Notes: generated by a model not told the origin, from the letters alone. Shown: positions 1 through 8,531, counted from the stretch's first letter. The stretch is DNA of 64,000 nt from Aeromicrobium massiliense JC14 (GCF_000312105.1 NZ_HE978637.1:310001-374000); one strand, 5' to 3'. A program made the numbers and translations.

Positions 1-127
1 CGGGGGTCAGCCCGTCGGGAGCGTCGGAGGGGGTGGCCTCGTCGGCCGACGCCGTGCCGGCGACCAGCGGGACGAGGGCCGCGGCGAGGGTGCCGCACAG
101 GGCGCGGCGGATGGACAACGAGCTCAA
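1..127 (-). CDS. N-terminus of a secreted protein (partial)
   Basis: Only the first ~42 codons are inside the window; the gene continues past position 1. The reading frame from TTG at 125-127 starts with a short charged stretch (SIRRAL), then a hydrophobic alanine/leucine/valine core, then an A-x-A type end (TASA) followed by an acidic, proline-rich mature start (DEATPSDAP). This is a typical Sec signal peptide. A GGAGG ribosome site lies five bases before this TTG; a second in-frame TTG at 116-118 is the alternative start. The function of the mature protein cannot be told. Confidence 0.55.
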   Translation of the reverse strand, partial: MSSLSIRRALCGTLAAALVPLVAGTASADEATPSDAPDGLTP

Positions 128-240
128 GACAGCCTCCGGGGACTCTTCACAGGACGAGCTCGTTCCCCCGAGCCGCCGTGCGAACCGTACCTTCTCGCGG
201 TGACGGGACGGAAAACCGCGCCGGACGCTCAGGCGCCGGT

Positions 241-711
241 CTAGGCCAGGCGGGCCGGGAAGCCGCCGGTGGCGATCGGGCCCCAGCGCTCGGGCGTGAT
301 GCGCAGCAGCGACTTGCCCTGGTCGACCATGGCCTGGCGGTACTCGTCCCAGTCGGGGTGCTCGCCGGAGATGCTGCGGAAGTAGTCGACGAACGCGTCG
401 AGCGCCTCGTCGCCCTCGGAGGCGTCCAGCACCTCGCACGGCCCGTCGACCTGCGCCCAGGCGTCGTTCCACTCGTCGGAGAGCACGACCACGCTCACCC
501 ACGGCCGCTTGCGTGCGTTGCGGGTCTTGGCCCGCTCGGGGTACGTCGCGACGACCAGGCGTCCGGACGAGTCGACGCCGCCGCTCACCGGGGACGCCTG
601 CGGCGTGCCGTCGGCCCGCTCGGTGATGAGGACGAAGCGGTGCCGCGGCCGGACGAAGTCCAGCAGCGCGGGCAGGTCGACTCGAGTGTTCGTCGCGATC
701 GTGCGGGCCAT
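241..711 (-). CDS. PPOX-class FMN/F420-dependent enzyme
   Basis: 156 residues, the usual size for the small split-barrel pyridoxamine-phosphate-oxidase-like proteins that actinobacteria use with F420 or FMN. Seen: an N-terminal helix then a beta strand (FVLITERADG), the 'TPQASPV' strand, the 'ATYPERAKTRNARKRPWVS' segment that in this family contacts the cofactor phosphate, and a 'VDGPCEVLD' strand. The substrate cannot be deduced. The start was put at the ATG before ARTIATNT because homology-like sequence begins there; the ribosome site is weak. The ankyrin gene lies 37 bases upstream on the same strand, so the two may be co-transcribed. Confidence 0.8.
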   Translation of the reverse strand: MARTIATNTRVDLPALLDFVRPRHRFVLITERADGTPQASPVSGGVDSSGRLVVATYPERAKTRNARKRPWVSVVVLSDEWNDAWAQVDGPCEVLDASEGDEALDAFVDYFRSISGEHPDWDEYRQAMVDQGKSLLRITPERWGPIATGGFPARLA

Positions 712-748
712 GGATCGATCGTGGCACGGGCGGGGGACGCCCGCGCGG

Positions 749-1102
749 CTACGAGCGCGACAGCCGCCCGAACCAGCCGCTTCCCGTGGTCCGCGGCGGC
801 TCGGGATCGGGCGCGCCCATCGCGCGCAGCCGCTGCTCGACCGCCTGCAGCCGGACCTGGCGCGCGGCCTGCACCGGTGTCTGCCCCTCCAACGGCGACT
901 CCAGCACGGGCGACGCGCCGTGGTCGAGCAGGACGTCCGCCGCGGCCGCCTGCCGCTCGAGCAGGCAGGCGACCAGCGCGGTCGACTGGTACTCGGGGTG
1001 GACGTAGTCGGGGTCGACGCCCGCGGCCAGGTGGTGGCGCAGGGTGTCGAGGTCGCCGGCGCACGCGGCGCCGAACATGTCCTTCCAGTCACCGCCGGAC
1101 AC
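749..1102 (-). CDS. Small ankyrin-repeat protein
   Basis: 117 residues that are almost wholly ankyrin repeats: 'GAACAGDLDTLRHHLAAGVDPD' and 'ALVACLLERQAAAADVLLDHGAS' each fit the helix-turn-helix-loop ankyrin pattern (A-x-x-G-x-x-x-x-V/L-x-x-L-L-x-x-G-A). There is no signal peptide or membrane segment, so it should be a cytoplasmic protein-protein interaction module. The partner is unknown. It is transcribed towards the PPOX-type gene with a 37-base gap. Confidence 0.75.
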   Translation of the reverse strand: MSGGDWKDMFGAACAGDLDTLRHHLAAGVDPDYVHPEYQSTALVACLLERQAAAADVLLDHGASPVLESPLEGQTPVQAARQVRLQAVEQRLRAMGAPDPEPPRTTGSGWFGRLSRS

Positions 1103-1143
1103 GGGGCCTCCTCGCTCGGGTGCCTCGAACGGTAGCGCGGGAC

Positions 1144-1157
1144 GTGACCCGGGTCAC
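1144..1157. promoter_or_regulatory. GTGA-N6-TCAC dyad, CRP/GlxR-like site
   Basis: Perfect palindrome GTGACCCGGGTCAC about 40 bases upstream of the symporter start at 1196. It fits the CRP/GlxR half-sites GTGA/TCAC spaced by six. Several more sites of this shape lie in promoter regions of this window. The regulator is inferred only. Confidence 0.4.
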
Positions 1158-1195
1158 TGCCATCCTTCGGTCATCCGAGCCCCTGGAGGACCCCG

Positions 1196-2095
1196 ATGAA
1201 CGACTCCGCCCTCATCACCGTCGGCCTGCCGATCGCGCTGGCGATCATCATGTTCGGCCTCGGCCTGTCGCTGACGGTCGGCGACTTCCAGCGCGTGGCC
1301 CGCTCGCCCAAGGCGGTGGTCGTCGCGCTGGTGCTGCAGGTGCTCGTGCTGCCGTTCGTCGCGTTCGGCCTGGTGGTCGCGTTCGACGTCGACCCGCTCC
1401 TGGCCGTCGGCGTCATGCTCCTGGCGGCGTCGCCGGGCGGCACGACCGCCAACCTGTTCAGCCACCTGTTCCACGGCGACGTCGCGCTGAACGTGACGCT
1501 CACGGCGATCAACTCGGTGCTGGCCGCGGTGTCGATCCCCGTCATCACCAACCTGGCCATCGGCTACTTCGACGCCGAGGGCGAGCTGGGGCTGCAGCTG
1601 GGCAAGGTCGTGCAGGTCATCGCGATCGTGCTGGTGCCCGTGGCGATCGGCATGGTGGTGCGCAGCCGCTCGGAGTCGTTCGCCGCCCGCGCCGACAAGC
1701 CCGTGCGCATCTTCTCGATCGTCGTGCTGGTGGCGGTCTCGATCGGCGCCATCGTCGGCGAGCGCGAGAACATCGCCGACTACGTCGAGCAGGTCGGCCT
1801 CGTCGTGACGCTGTTCTGCCTGGCCAGCCTGACCATCGGCTACCTCGGGGCGCGGGTCATGCGGCTGGACGAGCGTCAGGCCATCGCCAGCTCGATGGAG
1901 GTGGGCATCCACAACACGACCGTCGCCATGACCATCGCGCTCAGCGTCCTGGACAACACCGAGGTCGCGATCCCCAGCGCCGTCTACTCCATCGTCATGT
2001 ACGTGCTCGCCGCCCTGTTCGGCTGGGCCATCTCGCGCCGGGTGCGCGGGGGAGCGGCGGCGGAGCCGCTGCCGGGGGAGCGCGCGGTGCGGTAG
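1196..2095 (+). CDS. Bile acid:sodium symporter (BASS) family transporter
   Basis: 299 residues with eight to nine hydrophobic segments covering nearly the whole chain. Characteristic BASS pieces are visible: 'MLLAASPGGTTANLFSHL' near residue 80 (the conserved SPGG-x-x-S/A-N sodium-site region) and 'SMEVGIHNTTVAMTIAL' near residue 237 (E-x-G-x-Q/H-N-x). It should be an inner-membrane sodium-coupled importer of an organic acid; the substrate is not predictable from sequence. A GGAGGA ribosome site precedes the ATG. The gene is convergent with the LacI regulator, with a repeat between them. Confidence 0.87.
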   Translation: MNDSALITVGLPIALAIIMFGLGLSLTVGDFQRVARSPKAVVVALVLQVLVLPFVAFGLVVAFDVDPLLAVGVMLLAASPGGTTANLFSHLFHGDVALNVTLTAINSVLAAVSIPVITNLAIGYFDAEGELGLQLGKVVQVIAIVLVPVAIGMVVRSRSESFAARADKPVRIFSIVVLVAVSIGAIVGERENIADYVEQVGLVVTLFCLASLTIGYLGARVMRLDERQAIASSMEVGIHNTTVAMTIALSVLDNTEVAIPSAVYSIVMYVLAALFGWAISRRVRGGAAAEPLPGERAVR

Positions 2096-2113
2096 GCCGT
2101 CCGACAGGCTCAG

Positions 2114-2140
2114 GCTCCCTTCGACAGGCTCAGGGAGCGG
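2114..2140. repeat. TTCGACAGGCTC repeat at a convergent gene junction
   Basis: A copy of the dispersed repeat TTCGACAGGCTCAGGGAGCG. Here it can fold: GCTCCCT (2114-2120) pairs with AGGGAGC (2132-2138) around an 11-base loop. A second partial copy starts at 2101. It sits between the 3' ends of the symporter and the LacI gene and may act as a two-way terminator. Confidence 0.6.
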
Positions 2141-2145
2141 ACGCG

Positions 2146-3183
2146 TCAGCCGAGGGTGGACGTGCGGGCGACGAGCTCGGGCTCGAAGGTCAGCTGCTGG
2201 TGGGCGTGCTGGGGGTTGCTCGACTCGTCCAGCACGAGCAGCGCGGCGGTGCGGCCGAGCTCGTGGCGCGGCTGGCGCACGGACGTCAGCGGGACCGCAG
2301 CAGCCGCGGCGAACTCGATGTCGTCGTAGCCGACGATCGCCAGCTGGTCGGGCACGGCGAGCCCGGCGCGCGTGGCCTGCTGCAGCAGCCCGAGGGCGAT
2401 CAGGTCGTTGGCGCAGAACGCGGCGGTCGGGCGCCGGGTGGTGGCGAGACCGGCGATGCGCTCGCCTGCCTCGCGGCCCGCGGCCACGGTGAGCGACTCG
2501 GTCTGGACGAGCGTGAGGTCGTCCTCGGGCAGGCCGGCGTCCGCCCAGGCCTGGCGGGCGCCCTCGAGCCGGTCGGTGACCTGGCCGATCGAGGTGGGTC
2601 CGCCGACGAAGGCGACACGTGTGTGCCCCTGGTCGATGAGGTGCTCCACGGCGAGGCGTCCGCCCAGCACGTCGTCGACGGCCACCGAGCAGATCCGGTC
2701 GTCGCTGCGCGTGCGGTCGACGATGACCAGGGGAGTGCCGCGCTCGACGACGGCGTCCAGCGTCGGGCTGTCCGGGTCGACCGGGGTGATGAGGATGCCC
2801 TGGACGCGCTGCTGCTCCAGGTGCTCCAGGTGGGCGGCCTCGCGGCCGGCGCGGTTGTCGCTGTTGCACAGGAAGAGCGAGAGGTCGCCGTCGTCCGCCG
2901 GGCCCTCGCTGCCGCGGGCGACGTCGGTGAAGAACGGGTTGCCGGCGTCGAGCATGACGTAGGCGAGGGTGCGCGAGCGGCCCGAGCGCAGGGAGCGAGC
3001 GGACTCGTTGCGCACGAAGCCGAGCTCGTTCATGGCCCGCTCCACCCGCTCGCGGGTGCCGGCCGCGACCCGGTCGGGTCGGTTGAGCACGTTGGAGACG
3101 GTGCCGAGGGAGACGCCGGCGGCCGCGGCGACGTCCTTGACGGACGCTGTGGGGCTTGCCGGACGACGTGCTGCAGGACTCAC
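2146..3183 (-). CDS. LacI-family repressor of the rhamnose regulon
   Basis: 345 residues. The N-terminal helix-turn-helix and hinge are clear (VKDVAAAAGVSLGTVSNVLN near residues 16-35, then RSGRSRTLAYV), followed by a periplasmic-binding-protein-like sugar domain (DAGNPFFTDV, GILITPVDPDSPT, AIVGYDDIEFA, TSVRQPRHELG). It is divergent from the rhamnose importer. Operators of the LacI type (TGAAACGnTTCA) lie at its own promoter and before the importer, the rhamnosidase and lutA, so it is very likely the local repressor, released by rhamnose or an early intermediate. Self-control is expected from the site at 3211. The effector is inference. Confidence 0.88.
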   Translation of the reverse strand: MSPAARRPASPTASVKDVAAAAGVSLGTVSNVLNRPDRVAAGTRERVERAMNELGFVRNESARSLRSGRSRTLAYVMLDAGNPFFTDVARGSEGPADDGDLSLFLCNSDNRAGREAAHLEHLEQQRVQGILITPVDPDSPTLDAVVERGTPLVIVDRTRSDDRICSVAVDDVLGGRLAVEHLIDQGHTRVAFVGGPTSIGQVTDRLEGARQAWADAGLPEDDLTLVQTESLTVAAGREAGERIAGLATTRRPTAAFCANDLIALGLLQQATRAGLAVPDQLAIVGYDDIEFAAAAAVPLTSVRQPRHELGRTAALLVLDESSNPQHAHQQLTFEPELVARTSTLG

Positions 3184-3210
3184 GGACCCTCCCTCCGAGG
3201 CTCGCCTGAT

Positions 3211-3222
3211 TGAAACGGTTCA
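3211..3222. promoter_or_regulatory. LacI-type operator near the regulator start
   Basis: TGAAACGGTTCA, 27 bases upstream of the LacI gene start. It is a near-perfect dyad around a central CG and matches the operators at 3373, 13526 and 16678, suggesting autoregulation. Confidence 0.7.
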
Positions 3223-3330
3223 GGGTGCATGTGTCAACGATCACGCTCACGACACGCGGGCCGGGCCACGATATTTGTCGGAGATGACGGGCAGATTGCC
3301 GACTCGCGACAAATTGGTTCGTCTGGGCGG

Positions 3331-3360
3331 TTGACGTCCGTGATGGCGGTCACATACATT
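3331..3360 (+). promoter_or_regulatory. Probable promoter of the rhamnose operon with CRP/GlxR-like site
   Basis: TTGACG (3331-3336) and TACATT (3355-3360) are spaced 18 bases apart, a good sigma-70-type promoter. Inside it, GTGA-TGGCGG-TCACA (3340-3354) fits the CRP/GlxR pattern. The LacI operator follows at 3373, downstream of the expected start point. The binding site overlaps the promoter, so the sign of its control is uncertain. Confidence 0.55.
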
Positions 3361-3372
3361 TCCCGTGCTCGA

Positions 3373-3386
3373 TTAAAACGTTTCAA
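3373..3386. promoter_or_regulatory. LacI-type operator before the rhamnose importer
   Basis: TTAAAACGTTTCAA, a dyad around AAACGTTT, ending 11 bases before the ATPase start codon and just before its AAAGGA ribosome site. A repressor bound here would block the whole importer-catabolic operon. Confidence 0.75.
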
Positions 3387-3397
3387 AGGAGCGATGC

Positions 3398-4930
3398 ATG
3401 GCTGGTCCGGCCCCCGCCACCACCCCGGTGCTGGAGCTGCAGGACGTCCGCAAGTCCTTCGGCTCGGTCGCTGCGCTGCGCTCCGGGAGCCTCGCCGTCC
3501 AGGCGGGGTCGATCCACGCGCTGATCGGCGAGAACGGCGCCGGCAAGTCGACGCTGGTCAAGATCGTCGCCGGCGTGCACCGCCGCGACTCCGGCACCTT
3601 CCGCTTCCAGGGCGAGGACGTCGACTTCGGCTCCACCGCCGCGTCGAAGGCCGCGGGCATCGCGGTCATCTACCAGGAGCCGACGCTGTTCCCCGACCTG
3701 TCGGTCACGGAGAACATCTTCATGGGCCGCCAGCCGCTGGGTGCCGGCCGCCGCATCGACCGCGGCCGCATGCACGAGGAGGCGCTGTCGCTGTTCGAGC
3801 GCCTCGGCGTGCAGATCGACCCGCGCCGTCCGGCCCGCGGCCTGTCCATCGCCGACCAGCAGGTCATCGAGATCGCCAAGGCCATCTCGCTCGACGCGAG
3901 CCTGCTGATCATGGACGAGCCGACCGCGGCGCTGAGCGGCGTCGAGGTCGAGCGCCTGTTCACCATCGCCCGAAGCCTGCGCGACGAGGGTCGCGGCCTG
4001 GTGTTCATCTCGCACCGCTTCGACGAGGTCTTCGCGCTGTGCGACACCGTCACGGTCATGCGTGACGGCGAGTACGTCGGCACGAACGCGATCGCCGAGA
4101 CCACCAACGACGAGCTCGTCGCCCTCATGGTCGGTCGCGAGGTCGCCGAGCTGTTCCCCAAGACGCCCGCCCCGATCGGCGACGTCGTCCTGGACGTGCA
4201 GGGGCTCAGCGCCGCCGGCACCTTCCACGACGTCAGCTTCCAGGTGCGCGCCGGCGAGATCGTCGGCCTGGCCGGCCTCGTCGGCGCCGGCCGCAGCGAG
4301 ATCGCCCGCGCCGTCTTCGGCGTCGACAAGTACGCCGCCGGCACGGTCACGATGAACGGCAAGCCCGTCCCGGCGAACCGTCCCCGCGCGGCCATCGGCT
4401 CGGGCATCGCGTTCGTCGCCGAGGACCGCCGCAAGCAGGGCCTGGTCGTCGAGGAGTCCGTCGCCCGCAACATCGGCTCGGTCATCCGCCGCCGGCTCAC
4501 CAAGGCCGGGCTGCTGACCTCCGGCGCCGAGAACAAGGCCGCCGGGCCGTGGGCGTCCAAGCTCGAGGTCAAGACCAACGCCCTCGACATGGCCGCCTCG
4601 ACGATGTCGGGCGGCAACCAGCAGAAGGTCGTCATCGCCAAGTGGCTGGCGACGAACCCCAAGCTGCTGATCATCGACGAGCCCACCCGCGGCATCGACA
4701 TCGGCACCAAGTCCGAGGTGCACCGGCTGCTCTCCGAGCTGGCCGGCCAGGGCATGGCGATCCTCATGATCAGCTCCGAGCTGCCCGAGGTGCTCGGCAT
4801 GGCCGACCGCGTCCTCGTCGTGTGCGAGGGCCAGATCACCGCCGAGCTCGACCGCGCCGAGGCGACGCCCGAGAAGGTCATGCACGCCGCCACCCGTGGC
4901 GCCAGCACCACCGAGGAGATCAAGGCATGA
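3398..4930 (+). CDS. rhaT: Rhamnose ABC importer, ATP-binding subunit
   Basis: 510 residues, the double-length ATPase of carbohydrate-uptake-2 importers. The first half has Walker A GENGAGKS (44-51) and Walker B LLIMDEPTAAL; the second half has the degenerate 'GLVGAGRSE', the signature MSGGNQQKVVIAKW near residue 405 and Walker B LLIIDEPTRGIDIG. It energises sugar uptake at the cytoplasmic face together with the next two permeases. It is the first gene of the operon, behind a LacI operator, and its stop overlaps the next start (ATGA). Rhamnose as substrate is inferred from the catabolic genes downstream; the Rhizobium naming rhaTPQS is used. Confidence 0.9.
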   Translation: MAGPAPATTPVLELQDVRKSFGSVAALRSGSLAVQAGSIHALIGENGAGKSTLVKIVAGVHRRDSGTFRFQGEDVDFGSTAASKAAGIAVIYQEPTLFPDLSVTENIFMGRQPLGAGRRIDRGRMHEEALSLFERLGVQIDPRRPARGLSIADQQVIEIAKAISLDASLLIMDEPTAALSGVEVERLFTIARSLRDEGRGLVFISHRFDEVFALCDTVTVMRDGEYVGTNAIAETTNDELVALMVGREVAELFPKTPAPIGDVVLDVQGLSAAGTFHDVSFQVRAGEIVGLAGLVGAGRSEIARAVFGVDKYAAGTVTMNGKPVPANRPRAAIGSGIAFVAEDRRKQGLVVEESVARNIGSVIRRRLTKAGLLTSGAENKAAGPWASKLEVKTNALDMAASTMSGGNQQKVVIAKWLATNPKLLIIDEPTRGIDIGTKSEVHRLLSELAGQGMAILMISSELPEVLGMADRVLVVCEGQITAELDRAEATPEKVMHAATRGASTTEEIKA

Positions 4931-5973
4931 GCACGACGACCGAAGCGCACCGTCCGGACACGGGGTCGCGCCAGAGCGCCCTCGTGCGCGGCCTGGGCAA
5001 CGCCCTGCGCTCGCGCGAGATCGCGGTGGCCGCGGTCCTGGTGCTGGTCGTGCTGCTCACGACGCTCAAGAGCCCCAGCTTCCTGTTCGGCGGCGACAAC
5101 TTCCGCGACCTGCTGGTGACCCCGTCCATCCTGCTGCTGCTCGCGGTGGGCCAGACGGCCGTCATCATCACCCGCAGCGTCGACCTGTCGGTCGGCTCCA
5201 CGCTCGGCCTGACCGCCTACCTGACCGGCAAGCTGTTCTCGACCTACCCCGACCTGCCGATCGTGGCGGTCTTCGCGGCCGGCCTGGCCATGGGCGCGGT
5301 GCTGGGCCTGGTCAACGGCGTGCTGGTCGCCTTCGGTCGCGTCCCGGCGCTGGTGATCACGCTCGGCACGATGTACATCTACCGCGGCATCTTCCTGTCG
5401 TGGGCCGGCAGCGACCGCATCACCGCCTCGGACATGCCGAGCGGCTTCCTCGACCTGGGCACGTCCTCGATCCTGGGCATCCCGATCCTCACGATCATCG
5501 CGCTCGTCGTGCTGGCGATCGTCGGCTACTACCTGCACAGCCACCGCGGCGGCCGCGAGCTGTACGCGATCGGCTCCGACCCGGACGCCGCGACGCTGTA
5601 CGGCCTGCCGGTCACCCGCCGCGTCCTGTCCGCCTTCGTGCTGTCCGGCGCGCTCGCCGGCCTGGCCGGTGTCGTCTACGCCGCCCGCTACGGCACGGTC
5701 AGCTCCGGCGCCGGCATGGGCATCGAGCTCCAGGCGGTCGGCGCGGCCGTCATCGGCGGCGTCGCCATCTTCGGCGGCGCGGGCACCGTGTGGGGCGCGG
5801 CCATCGGCGCGTTCCTGCTCATCACCATCAACCGCGCCCTGCCGGTCATCGGCATCCAGGACTTCTGGCAGCGTGCCGTCGTCGGCGCCCTGATCATCGG
5901 CGCGATCGTCCTGGACCGGGTGCTCTCGGCCCGCCAGGAACGCAAGCTCGTGGAAGAGAGGGACCACGCATGA
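4927..5973 (+). CDS. rhaP: Rhamnose ABC importer, permease 1
   Basis: 348 residues with about nine to ten hydrophobic segments, typical of ribose/rhamnose (BPD_transp_2) permeases. Conserved stretches include 'GQTAVIITRSVDLSVGSTLGL' and 'AIGSDPDAATLYGLPV', the latter being the cytoplasmic loop that docks on the ATPase. The start at the ATGA overlap was chosen because the permease homology begins with the charged N-terminus MSTTTEAHR. A partner permease follows with another 4-base overlap, so the pore is a heterodimer. Confidence 0.9.
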   Translation: MSTTTEAHRPDTGSRQSALVRGLGNALRSREIAVAAVLVLVVLLTTLKSPSFLFGGDNFRDLLVTPSILLLLAVGQTAVIITRSVDLSVGSTLGLTAYLTGKLFSTYPDLPIVAVFAAGLAMGAVLGLVNGVLVAFGRVPALVITLGTMYIYRGIFLSWAGSDRITASDMPSGFLDLGTSSILGIPILTIIALVVLAIVGYYLHSHRGGRELYAIGSDPDAATLYGLPVTRRVLSAFVLSGALAGLAGVVYAARYGTVSSGAGMGIELQAVGAAVIGGVAIFGGAGTVWGAAIGAFLLITINRALPVIGIQDFWQRAVVGALIIGAIVLDRVLSARQERKLVEERDHA

Positions 5974-7064
5974 GCACCCCCGTCCTCACCCGTCCCGAGG
6001 GACAGGCGCGCACGTACGACGCCTACGCCCAGCCGTGGTGGAAGCGCGTCCTGCTGACCCGTGAGATGGCGATCATCGCCCTGGTCATCGCGGTGTACGC
6101 GTGGTCGATGGGCAACGTCGCCAACTTCGACAGCCCGCTGACGCTGTACTACCTGTTCCTGGACGTCGCGCCGCTGCTGCTCATCGCGCTGCCAATGACG
6201 CTCATCATCATCACCGGCGAGATCGACCTGTCGGTCGCCAGCGTGGTGGGCCTGTCCAGCGTCCTCGTGGGTGTCCTGGTCCAGGACGGCGGACTGTCCG
6301 TCCCGGTCGCGGCGCTCATCGCCATCGCGGTCGGCGCGGTCTGCGGGGCCTTCAACGGCTTCCTGGTCGCGTACGTCGGGCTGCCGTCGCTGGCCGTCAC
6401 GATCGGCACGCTCGCGCTGTACCGCGGCATCGCGGTCGGCATCCTCGGCACGACGGCGAAGACCGACTTCCCCGAGAAGTGGACCGACCTGTCCAAGGAG
6501 CGCATCATCGAGGGCCAGCCCTACCCGATGATCCTCATCCCGTTCCTGGTGCTCCTCATCGGCTTCGTCCTGCTGCTGCACTTCTCGCCGTTCGGCCGCG
6601 GTGTCTACGACATCGGCCTGAACGACGAAGCCGCGCAGTTCGCCGGCGTCGACGTGGCCCGCACCAAGCTGTGGCTCTTCCTGCTGGCCGGTGCGGTCTC
6701 GGCCCTGGCCGGCGTCTACTTCACGCTGCGCTTCGGCAGCGCCCGCGGCGACAACGCCAACGGCATGGAGCTGCAGGTGATCGCGGCCGTCCTGCTGGGC
6801 GGCGTGTCGATCTTCGGCGGACGCGGGGCGCTCCACGGCGTCATCGCCGGCGTCCTGCTGATCGGCGTCATCTCCAGCGCGATGCGCCTGGAGGGCCAGA
6901 CGGTCAACGTCATCAACATCGTCATCGGAGTGCTCCTCGTGCTCTCGGTGATCTCCACGAACCTCCTCGGCTGGGTCTCGGGCCAGGTCCGCTCGAGGAC
7001 ACGGGGCTCCCGCCCCTCCACCGGCCGGGCTCAGTCCGGCACCAGCAGCACGACAGAAGGGTAA
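5970..7064 (+). CDS. rhaQ: Rhamnose ABC importer, permease 2
   Basis: 364 residues, same family as the previous permease. Seen: 'PMTLIIITGEIDLSVASVVGL', a Gly/Ala-rich membrane region, and the ATPase-docking loop 'DIGLNDEAAQFAGVDV'. The start overlaps the previous stop (ATGA). It forms the second half of the sugar pore. The C-terminal 25 residues are polar and arginine/serine rich, probably a cytoplasmic tail. The binding-protein gene starts five bases after the stop. Confidence 0.9.
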   Translation: MSTPVLTRPEGQARTYDAYAQPWWKRVLLTREMAIIALVIAVYAWSMGNVANFDSPLTLYYLFLDVAPLLLIALPMTLIIITGEIDLSVASVVGLSSVLVGVLVQDGGLSVPVAALIAIAVGAVCGAFNGFLVAYVGLPSLAVTIGTLALYRGIAVGILGTTAKTDFPEKWTDLSKERIIEGQPYPMILIPFLVLLIGFVLLLHFSPFGRGVYDIGLNDEAAQFAGVDVARTKLWLFLLAGAVSALAGVYFTLRFGSARGDNANGMELQVIAAVLLGGVSIFGGRGALHGVIAGVLLIGVISSAMRLEGQTVNVINIVIGVLLVLSVISTNLLGWVSGQVRSRTRGSRPSTGRAQSGTSSTTEG

Positions 7065-7069
7065 GAACG

Positions 7070-8095
7070 ATGAAGTTCATCAACCGGCGGACGGCCGCGC
7101 TCACCGCGCTCGCCCTCACCGCCAGCCTCGCGCTGACCGCCTGCGGTTCGGACGACGAGGGCGACAGCGGCAACGGGGGCGGCGACGCCTCGGTCACCTT
7201 CCTGCCGAAGAACCTGGGCAACCCGTACTTCGACACCAGCGACGCCGGCGGCAAGAAGGCCGTCGAGGAGTTCGGTGGAAAGTTCGAGGAGGTCGGTCCC
7301 GACACCGCCACCCCGGACGCGCAGGTGCCCTTCATCAACACCGCCGCGCAGCAGGGCGTGGGTGCGCTGGTCGTCTCGGCCAACGACCCCAAGGCCATCT
7401 GCGACGCGCTCGGCGAGGCCAGCGACGCGGGCGTCAAGATCGTGACGTTCGACTCCGACACCGAGGCCGACTGCCGCGACATCTACGTCAACCAGGCGTC
7501 GTCCGAGGGCATCGCCAAGGCGCAGGTCGACCTGATCGCCAAGCAGATCGGTGACGCCGGCGAGATCGCGATCCTGTCGGCCGCGGCCAACGCGACCAAC
7601 CAGAACGCGTGGATCGAGCTCATGAAGGCCGAGCTCGAGGCGAACCACCCGAACATCAAGCTCGTCGACACCGTCTACGGCGACGACGACGACCAGACGT
7701 CGTTCGACAAGACCGCGGCCCTGCTGCAGTCGCACCCGAACCTCAAGGGCATCGTCTCGCCGACCACCGTCGGCATCGCGGCGGCCGCCCGCTACCTCTC
7801 GACGTCCAAGTCGAAGGGCAAGGTCGCGCTGACCGGTCTGGGCACCCCCAACCAGATGCGTGAGTACGTCAAGAACGGCACCGTCACCGAGTTCGCGCTG
7901 TGGAACCCGGAGGACCTGGGCTACCTGGCCGCGTTCGCCGCCAAGGCGCTCATCGACGGCGACATCGAGGGCAAGAAGGGCGACACCTTCGAGGCCGGCA
8001 AGCTCGGCGAGTACACCGTCGGCGACAAGGGCGAGGTGCTCCTGGGCGAGCCCTTCGTCTTCACCGCCGAGAACATCGACGACTTCGACTTCTGA
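7070..8095 (+). CDS. rhaS: Rhamnose ABC importer, substrate-binding lipoprotein
   Basis: 341 residues. It has a charged N-terminus and hydrophobic core ending in the lipobox LTAC with Cys25, so it should be a membrane-anchored lipoprotein outside the cell. The mature part has the autoinducer-2/ribose-binding-type fold markers: 'LPKNLGNPYFD', 'VVSANDPKAICDAL', 'VKIVTFDSDT' and 'GLGTPNQMREYVKNG'. It delivers sugar to the two permeases just upstream. A strong hairpin right after the gene could stabilise the upstream mRNA, which fits the excess of binding protein normally needed. Confidence 0.9.
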   Translation: MKFINRRTAALTALALTASLALTACGSDDEGDSGNGGGDASVTFLPKNLGNPYFDTSDAGGKKAVEEFGGKFEEVGPDTATPDAQVPFINTAAQQGVGALVVSANDPKAICDALGEASDAGVKIVTFDSDTEADCRDIYVNQASSEGIAKAQVDLIAKQIGDAGEIAILSAAANATNQNAWIELMKAELEANHPNIKLVDTVYGDDDDQTSFDKTAALLQSHPNLKGIVSPTTVGIAAAARYLSTSKSKGKVALTGLGTPNQMREYVKNGTVTEFALWNPEDLGYLAAFAAKALIDGDIEGKKGDTFEAGKLGEYTVGDKGEVLLGEPFVFTAENIDDFDF

Positions 8096-8116
8096 GTCGA
8101 GCCGTCACTTTGGACC

Positions 8117-8154
8117 CGTGCCTGCCGGGGTCCCTCCAGGTCCCGGCAGGCACG
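8117..8154 (+). promoter_or_regulatory. Intercistronic hairpin after the binding-protein gene
   Basis: A perfect 13-bp stem, CGTGCCTGCCGGG (8117-8129) against 8142-8154, with a 12-base loop and no following T-run. Lying inside the operon between rhaS and the mutarotase, it is best read as an mRNA-stabilising or partly terminating hairpin that sets the ratio of importer to enzymes. Confidence 0.6.
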
Positions 8155-8174
8155 ACCCCAGGAACGAGGAACAG

Positions 8175-8531
8175 ATGAGACGGGTGTGCTTCCACTCCCA
8201 GGTGAGGCCCGACCGCATCGAGGAGTACAAGCGCCGCCACGCGGCGGTGTGGCCCGAGATGCTGCAGGCCCTGCACGAGACCGGGTGGCACAACTACTCG
8301 CTGTTCCTCCGCCCTGACGGGCTGCTCATCGGCTACCTCGAGACCGAGTCCCTCGAGGCCGCCCAGGCCGCCATGGCCGCGCGCGAGGTCAACGCGCGCT
8401 GGCAGGCCGAGATGGGCGACCTCTTCGAGGACCAGGACCAGGCGCCCGACGAGGGCTTCCAGGAGCTCGAGGAGGTCTTCCACCTGGAGGACCAGCTCGC
8501 GGCCGCGAACACCAGCACAGAGACGAAGTGA
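8175..8531 (+). CDS. rhaM: L-rhamnose mutarotase
   Basis: 118 residues, close to the family length (~105), with the RhaM ferredoxin-like pattern: 'FHSQVRPDRIEEYKRRHAAVWPEML' near the start (the conserved Y-K-x-x-H-x-x-x-W-P motif) and 'LHETGWHNYSLFL' after it. It interconverts alpha- and beta-L-rhamnose so that the isomerase receives the right anomer. A GAGGA site precedes the ATG. The C-terminus has an extra acidic, glutamate-rich tail of about 25 residues beyond the core fold. Confidence 0.92.
   Translation: MRRVCFHSQVRPDRIEEYKRRHAAVWPEMLQALHETGWHNYSLFLRPDGLLIGYLETESLEAAQAAMAAREVNARWQAEMGDLFEDQDQAPDEGFQELEEVFHLEDQLAAANTSTETK

Noticed and set aside
178-3213. Very long open frame (about 1000 codons) on the + strand across five genes
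   Set aside because: It is arginine/alanine/proline-rich without any domain and lies opposite or across well-supported genes. High GC makes such antisense frames common.
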